A DNA stretch of 64,000 nucleotides from CAYMZZ01 sp046297935 (GTDB lineage Bacteria; Bacteroidota; Bacteroidia; Chitinophagales; Chitinophagaceae): contig JBKBHA010000001.1 in the NCBI GenBank assembly GCA_046297935.1, positions 620,001 through 684,000 of the forward strand, read 5' to 3'. A program made the translations under genes and the position numbers. Of the stretch, positions 58,921-64,000 are shown in pieces (position 1 is the first letter of the stretch; the number at the start of each line of letters is the position of its first letter). Under the pieces are notes generated by a model. The model was not told where the DNA came from and made no database searches. It was given only the letters and a program-made list of their open reading frames with translations.

Positions 58921-60024
58921 CTATTGAAGCTGGTAATATCTGCCGGGTAAAGATACAACGAGATTTTTCAGTTCCAGCCCAAGCAGGGCAGCGGCCACCT
59001 GGCTGGCGCTTAATCCGCTTTGCCAGTTAAGTTCATCGATACTGACCTTTTCCGCGGTACCCAGGATTTTCAGCAAACAATCTTCATCTGCGCTGAGATC
59101 GACAAAAAGAAGGCGTTGCGGCTCGCGGCGGGCGGTCTTTTTTTCGTCCCAGTTAAGGGCTTCAATCAGGTCGGAGGGCGATCGCAGCAAGCCGGCTTTA
59201 TTTTGCCGAATCAGTTCGTTGCAGCCGGCACTCCGCAGATCACTTACCCGGCCGGGGAAAGCAAACACATCTCTATTATAACCCCATGCCAGATCGGCTG
59301 TAATAAGGCTTCCTCCCCGGTCACCTGTCTCCACCACCACAATGGCATCGGCCAGGCCCGCAACAATCCGGTTTCTTAACGGGAAATGATGTCGGTCGGG
59401 AAGAGTGCCACTCATAAATTCTGTTAGTACAGCACCACCGTTTTGCATCATATCCTGCGCCAGGCTCAGGTGATGCGGCGGGTACACCAGGTCAATACCG
59501 TTGGCCATTACACCTACTGTTGGCAAGCCGTATTCTAACGCATACCGATGCGCCAACGCATCAATCCCGAATGCCAATCCGCTTACGATCAGCACGTCCA
59601 AAGCTGCTAGACCCTGAATCAATTCGCGCGTGAGGCCTTTTCCATAGTTGGTGTTAACACGCGTACCAATAATGGCAACTGCTTTAGAGGTATTGAGATG
59701 GCAGTTTCCTTTTTTGAAGAGTAGCAAGGGGGCGTCGGCACAATGCAGCAACCGTTGCGGATAGTCTTTGTCTCTTATAAAATGCGTGACGATATTGTTG
59801 TGTTCAACATAGGCCGCTTCTTCTTTTGCTCTTGCCATTTCATTGAAGCCACGTATGGCCTGAACACGGATCTGTCCCATGCCCGGAATCTTTTCCAGTT
59901 TGTGGCTGGCGGTTTTGAATACGGCTTCAGCCGTACCCAGATGCTCAACCAGTTGGCGGGCACATACCGGACCTATCTGCGGTAGCTGCGTTAGCGCAAT
60001 TTGAAATGGCAGGTCGGCATTCAT
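58921..60024 (-). CDS. dprA: DNA-processing protein DprA
   Basis: 367 codons. N-terminal helix-hairpin-helix segment (QLVEHLGTAEAVF), the extended Rossmann domain (VAIIGTRVNTNYGKGLTREL, IVSGLAFGIDALAHRYAL, NGIDLVYPPHH), and a C-terminal winged helix (SIDELNWQSGLSASQVAAAL). DprA loads RecA on incoming single-stranded DNA during transformation. A perfect 6-bp-arm inverted repeat (CAGCTA-TAAAAT-TAGCTG, 60026-60043) sits directly upstream of the ATG. Confidence 0.95.
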   Translation of the reverse strand: MNADLPFQIALTQLPQIGPVCARQLVEHLGTAEAVFKTASHKLEKIPGMGQIRVQAIRGFNEMARAKEEAAYVEHNNIVTHFIRDKDYPQRLLHCADAPLLLFKKGNCHLNTSKAVAIIGTRVNTNYGKGLTRELIQGLAALDVLIVSGLAFGIDALAHRYALEYGLPTVGVMANGIDLVYPPHHLSLAQDMMQNGGAVLTEFMSGTLPDRHHFPLRNRIVAGLADAIVVVETGDRGGSLITADLAWGYNRDVFAFPGRVSDLRSAGCNELIRQNKAGLLRSPSDLIEALNWDEKKTARREPQRLLFVDLSADEDCLLKILGTAEKVSIDELNWQSGLSASQVAAALLGLELKNLVVSLPGRYYQLQ

Positions 60025-60064
60025 ACAGCTATAAAATTAGCTGTTCAAATGCGGCTGCTCCGGC

Positions 60065-61984
60065 TCAGAGCTTCAGTACTTTCACCTCGGTACGCCTGTT
60101 TTTTGCGCGCCCCTGTTCAGTGTTATTATCGGCTACGGGCTGTGTTTCGCCATAACCTTTCGCCTGCAAACGCGTGGCGACAATACCTTTTTCAACCAGA
60201 TATTTTTTAACAGCTTCCGCCCTGTTGTTACTAAGGGTAAGGTTGTCGGCCGGTTTACCCACATTGTCGGTATGACCGCTTATCTCGAGCGTGAGGCCGG
60301 GATTTTCCTGCAACAGATTCACCAGCCGGTCCAGCTCACTCTTTGATGCGGGTTGCAACACATATTCATTTACACCAAAGAATATATTATTTAATGTAAA
60401 CTTCGCATTGGCCTCAATGGGCTGCAGCGGAATATCTTTTCGATAGGTAGAGTCGGCTGCATTGGTAGCCAGAAGGAAATTGTCGGAATAAAATAAATAG
60501 CCTCGGCGGTTGACGTTAAAAGCATAGTCTTTGCCTATCGGCAGTGTAACCAGATAGTTACCTTTCTCATCAGTTTGCAAAGTGGAAACAATTCGACCGT
60601 TTGCTATATCCGTCAGCTCAACTGTGCTAGGTAAACCTGCCTTTGTCTTGATGTCAAATACCTGACCTCGTACCCAAAGGGTTGGTATAGGGCGTACATC
60701 TTCGCGTAGCTCAAAGCTATAAATATCAAGGCTCCCCTTTCCTTCTGCCCTATCGCTGGCATAGTAAGCAGTTTTGCCGTCGGCAGTAATGAACAGGGTC
60801 GCATCGTTGTTGATCGTGTTGATAGGATAACCCAGGTTCTGCGGCTTGCTCCAATCACCTCCGGGTCCTCTTCGAACCAGGAACAAATCGTCATTGCCGT
60901 AGCCGGGCCAGTAGTTTGATACAAAATAAAGGGTCTGATTGTCGGCATGAATAAAAGGGCTTTGTTCGTCGCCGGAACTGTTGATGCCAGGACCCAGATT
61001 TTCAGGATCACCCCATCTTCCATTCGGTTGCAAGCGGCTCACATAAATGTCGGAGCCACCATAGCCACCTGGACGTCGGCTGGCGAAATACAGTTCTCTT
61101 TTATCTGGCGAAAGACAGGGTTGTGATTCCCATTGAGCAGAATTCACACGTCCGCCCAAATTGATCGCTTCAGACCAGCCATTATTGTCGAGATAAGAAA
61201 TATACAGGTCGCAGCTACCCAATCCGTCGCGACGATTACAGGCTGTAAACACCAGCCATTGTCCGTCCTGGGAAATATTTTGTGCACCTTCGTTCAGATC
61301 AGTGTTGATGGACCCTGGCATTGGCGCAGCTTTTTGCCACTTACCCGTTTCATCCTGGTGACTGTTAAAAAAATCTTCATTCCGGTGGCCAAGCACTCTG
61401 GTAAAGACAAGTTCTTTTCCATCGATGGTTAGCGATGGAAAATACTCCGGATCCACCGTATTGACGTGATCACCAGCGTTTATTGGAGCGAATACGTACT
61501 GATCATCTTTATGTTTGGCAGCAAAATCTACTGCAAACTCATAACAGCGCTTTCGGTATTGAGCAGCTTTTAACGAAGTGGAATTCTTCGGAGGATTTTT
61601 GTCGAGCAAATCGTTGATGGCTGTTAGTGCTCTTTCAAACTCACCCATGCCCGCCAAATTAATGGAATAGGGTAATTTGTATTCGATGGTATAGCCGGTA
61701 TCGAGTGCAAATGCTTTTTCGTAAAATAAAACGCTGTTGGAATAATCCTTTAACTGTCCGTACACCCCGGCCAACGATAAATACGCGTCCAGGTATTTTT
61801 TATCTGTATCGATCGCCTTTTTCAAAAGATCGGCTGCCGGCAAAAGCTGATCACTGGTAGCCAGTTCCAGCGCCTGATCGTAAAGGGCGCGGGCTTTCTT
61901 GTTCACTTTCGACGGGTCGTATTCCTGCGCCTGCAGGTTGCCCATTAGCAACAGTGCTAGTATGCTGACAACGAGGTGTTTCAT
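60065..61984 (-). CDS. OmpA-family protein with TPR and PD40 propeller (PorE-like)
   Basis: 639 codons. Signal peptide MKHLVVSILALLLMGNLQAQ; TPR repeats (about 30-160); PD40 beta-propeller blades (about 175-430, e.g. YFPSLTIDGKELVFTR, SPDKRELYFASRRPGGYGG); a carboxypeptidase-regulatory-like domain (about 435-520); and an OmpA peptidoglycan-binding domain (ISGHTDNVGKPADNLTLS, about 530-636). This order matches PorE of the Porphyromonas type IX system, but many paralogues share it. Unlike PorE, no lipobox Cys is seen. Confidence 0.9.
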   Translation of the reverse strand: MKHLVVSILALLLMGNLQAQEYDPSKVNKKARALYDQALELATSDQLLPAADLLKKAIDTDKKYLDAYLSLAGVYGQLKDYSNSVLFYEKAFALDTGYTIEYKLPYSINLAGMGEFERALTAINDLLDKNPPKNSTSLKAAQYRKRCYEFAVDFAAKHKDDQYVFAPINAGDHVNTVDPEYFPSLTIDGKELVFTRVLGHRNEDFFNSHQDETGKWQKAAPMPGSINTDLNEGAQNISQDGQWLVFTACNRRDGLGSCDLYISYLDNNGWSEAINLGGRVNSAQWESQPCLSPDKRELYFASRRPGGYGGSDIYVSRLQPNGRWGDPENLGPGINSSGDEQSPFIHADNQTLYFVSNYWPGYGNDDLFLVRRGPGGDWSKPQNLGYPINTINNDATLFITADGKTAYYASDRAEGKGSLDIYSFELREDVRPIPTLWVRGQVFDIKTKAGLPSTVELTDIANGRIVSTLQTDEKGNYLVTLPIGKDYAFNVNRRGYLFYSDNFLLATNAADSTYRKDIPLQPIEANAKFTLNNIFFGVNEYVLQPASKSELDRLVNLLQENPGLTLEISGHTDNVGKPADNLTLSNNRAEAVKKYLVEKGIVATRLQAKGYGETQPVADNNTEQGRAKNRRTEVKVLKL

Positions 61985-62212
61985 AGAAAATGTAAAAGCG
62001 AAAATTAGAAATTAAAAATCGAAAATTTGCATATGAGCGGAAATTCCGGCATTTATCCATCCCGACAACAGACATTTAACAAAAACGCCGCCAATATTTG
62101 ATCAAATCGGTGGAAATTAGACTGGTACAGTTAAATCGACCTATTTCAGCCCGCTAGTCTGAACAGACTATGTAAAAGCCGGGCAGGTTGCATCTGCTAA
62201 AAAACTAACCGT

Positions 62213-64000
62213 GTGAGAAGTATTCTGTTATTACTGTTTTCCCTGTTTATATATGCGTCGGCATGGTCGCAAAACGGTTTTTCTACTCCCGACTGGCAAC
62301 ATTACGACAGCATGGTGCAAAAGAAAAGCTTTCTGGAAACAACCCGCTTGTCACTTGATAGTCTTCGTAAGACCTGCCTTGAGCAACAACGTTATGCAGA
62401 AGCTGCCCGAAGTTGGCTATACCTGATCGCCATTGAGGATGCACGTACAGAGGACACCCTTTTTTTCATCAACAGTTACCCGATCGATAGTGTTTTGCAG
62501 CTTTCGAACGCGCCGGAAGAATTACTTTTTTGTTTTCAATTAATGCAGGCCAGCAGGCTGAAGCAGTTTGCTGCCATGTCAAAAAGATTTGAATGGTCAA
62601 AGTACCGGAACCCGGCCGGCAGATCCTACTTTTCTGAATTGAGCGCCAGCCTGGCAGATAGTGTTATTGCAACTCATTTTATTGCCGCCATGGAACTGGC
62701 AAAGAATCTTCCGCGAGAAAAATACCGACACATGATCTGGCTGAGCAACGACCCCGGCTTGTTTTTATTTAAGCCTACTGCATTCGATATCGCCATGGCC
62801 AATTTTATATCATGGCAGGCTTCGCGAAGCGGCTGGGAATTTGCCGAGACTTTGTCTGAAAAAGATGGTTGGCAATTTTCGTCATCTGATCAATTAGCGG
62901 AGCATGTTTTAAATATCGATTCCTGTTGGCTTAACAGCAACAAGACTGTCAGATTATATGGTCAATGGATGCGTTACTGGCAAAACGAGAAGTCGATTCT
63001 ACGGTACCTCGAGTCCTTGCTGCGAAAGTGGCTAAACTCTAAGGTTCAGGCTGAGCCTGGTTCTGTAGGTTGGCTCAATTACAATCGATATCTGCTGGAA
63101 CATGTAAGCGAGCCTTTTCCGGAAGCAAGGATGCACGCGGCACTGCAGCTGGTACAACGCTGGACTGATCGCTCACGCAAGTATTTGCCAGGGTCTGTAC
63201 GAGACGAGGCAAAGTGGCACTATGGAAGTTACAGCTTTACGGCGCAGTATGATACTTCGGCGCGCCTGTATGCCGATAGTGCCCTGGCCATTTGGAATCA
63301 GGTATCGGCCACTGCCGATAGCTTTCAACTGGTAAAGCAGATGGCTCTTGATTTGTTGTATCCCTTTACGCAACCATCCGTCCGATTTCGAATGCCTCAG
63401 GTGCAATTACCAGGCGAGCCGTTGCTGGTTGAAACGATTTATCGCCATGCTGCCAGTATACGACTGCTGGTGTATCGGAAAGCGATGGGGGCTATGGCGG
63501 ACTACCTTGTAACGAAGTCTCCAACCATGCCGAATGGGGCCCCAGTATGGCAAACCAGTGTATCGTTGCCTGAAACAGGCGATGCTAACGAACATCTGGT
63601 GCATTTAAAGCTCAACGCGCTTCCACCAGGGCACTATGCGTTGTATATAACAAACGATACGCTTATTTCTTCAGGGAAATGGCTGGCTGCTGCTCCATTT
63701 CAGGTGAGTAATCTTCAGGTTTTAACGGAAAGTACCAGAGTATTCGTCGTCAACAGAAAATCCGGACAACCAATATCTGGTGCAAGGGTACAACTGTATT
63801 CAACAAAGAAAAACAAACTGATTGCGGCTGCAAAAACAGGCCACAATGGGTCAGTAAATATGAAAGCAGGGCAGGGAGGGAAGTTGCTGGTTAGTTTGCA
63901 AAAGGACAGCATTCAGAAATTCTTCGATTTCGAGAGTCCTGAAAAACCGGACGAGGTCTTTTCCCGCGGCGAATACGACGATCGGCTTGAATTTTATGAT
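62213..64000 (+). CDS. Alpha-2-macroglobulin-like protein, C-terminus cut by the window edge
   Basis: 596 codons to the right edge without a stop. Starts with GTG 62213 and a signal peptide (SILLLLFSLFIYASAWSQ). Residues about 30-400 are helical and unrecognised; about 400-500 shows an MG1-like beta-domain (RLLVYRKAMGA, PPGHYALYITND), then an MG2-like strand set (FVVNRKSGQPISGARVQLY) typical of bacterial alpha-2-macroglobulins of Bacteroidota. The bait region and any thioester lie outside the window. Divergent from the PorE-like gene across 228 bp that show no other feature. Confidence 0.82.
   Translation, partial: MRSILLLLFSLFIYASAWSQNGFSTPDWQHYDSMVQKKSFLETTRLSLDSLRKTCLEQQRYAEAARSWLYLIAIEDARTEDTLFFINSYPIDSVLQLSNAPEELLFCFQLMQASRLKQFAAMSKRFEWSKYRNPAGRSYFSELSASLADSVIATHFIAAMELAKNLPREKYRHMIWLSNDPGLFLFKPTAFDIAMANFISWQASRSGWEFAETLSEKDGWQFSSSDQLAEHVLNIDSCWLNSNKTVRLYGQWMRYWQNEKSILRYLESLLRKWLNSKVQAEPGSVGWLNYNRYLLEHVSEPFPEARMHAALQLVQRWTDRSRKYLPGSVRDEAKWHYGSYSFTAQYDTSARLYADSALAIWNQVSATADSFQLVKQMALDLLYPFTQPSVRFRMPQVQLPGEPLLVETIYRHAASIRLLVYRKAMGAMADYLVTKSPTMPNGAPVWQTSVSLPETGDANEHLVHLKLNALPPGHYALYITNDTLISSGKWLAAAPFQVSNLQVLTESTRVFVVNRKSGQPISGARVQLYSTKKNKLIAAAKTGHNGSVNMKAGQGGKLLVSLQKDSIQKFFDFESPEKPDEVFSRGEYDDRLEFYD

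Overview
The window reads as chromosome from a member of the phylum Bacteroidota, most like the Chitinophagaceae and relatives. The main reasons are a complete sprA (type IX secretion translocon), two proteins ending in the 'gliding motility-associated' C-terminal secretion signal, PKD-repeat surface proteins, a DUF2795 protein, an OmpA/PD40 protein with the domain order of PorE, and promoters of the Bacteroidota form TTTG-N19-21-TAnnTTTG. I saw no rRNA, tRNA, CRISPR array, prophage or transposase.

Layout. 1-5.1 kb (minus strand): a PKD-repeat surface protein cut by the window edge, a small lipoprotein, a secreted DinB-like protein and a YitT-family membrane protein. 5.2-10.2 kb (plus): Nif3-like protein, zinc-ribbon coiled-coil protein, recN, two tiny membrane proteins and fabI. 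10.2-16.9 kb (mixed): DUF2795 protein, LolD-like ATPase, cobalamin adenosyltransferase, MacB-type ATPase with gatC, trpS, a deoxynucleoside kinase and pckA. 17.2-23 kb (plus): pepP, pssA-purS, rsmI, a PepSY-like protein and an M1 peptidase. 23-29.2 kb: an orphan LuxR-type response regulator, rsmG with a glycosyltransferase, fabH, a Cys/Met-metabolism PLP enzyme and ruvA. 29.2-36.5 kb: sprA. 36.6-48.3 kb: a divergent GT-C-type membrane protein followed by a ten-gene glycan cluster. 48.3-64 kb: an SDR enzyme, an lnt-hydrolase-cargo operon, guaB, a second secretion cargo, dprA, the PorE-like protein and the start of an alpha-2-macroglobulin-like protein.

Two things stand out. First, many gene boundaries carry arrays of 7-, 8- or 9-bp units. 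The unit differs from locus to locus, yet the architecture repeats: a G-poor, C/A/T-rich strand lies just 5' of start codons and its reverse complement lies just 3' of stop codons. At five boundaries both halves are present as mirrored arms. One pair is a perfect 35-bp inverted repeat in which even the variant unit is mirrored. I know of no described element with these properties in this phylum. Second, the 38.9-48.3 kb cluster joins a WbpA/B/D/E-like set (di-N-acetylated aminosugar acid) to a set that mirrors the Arn pathway: formyltransferase, ArnC-like lipid-carrier transferase, ArnE-like small transporter, SDR and aminotransferase, with a divergent GT-C protein that could be the ArnT counterpart. 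No deformylase was seen.

The secretion theme (SprA, cargo proteins, PorE-like protein) and the glycan cluster next to sprA are compatible, because type IX cargo is anchored or modified at the cell surface. That link is inference from gene order.
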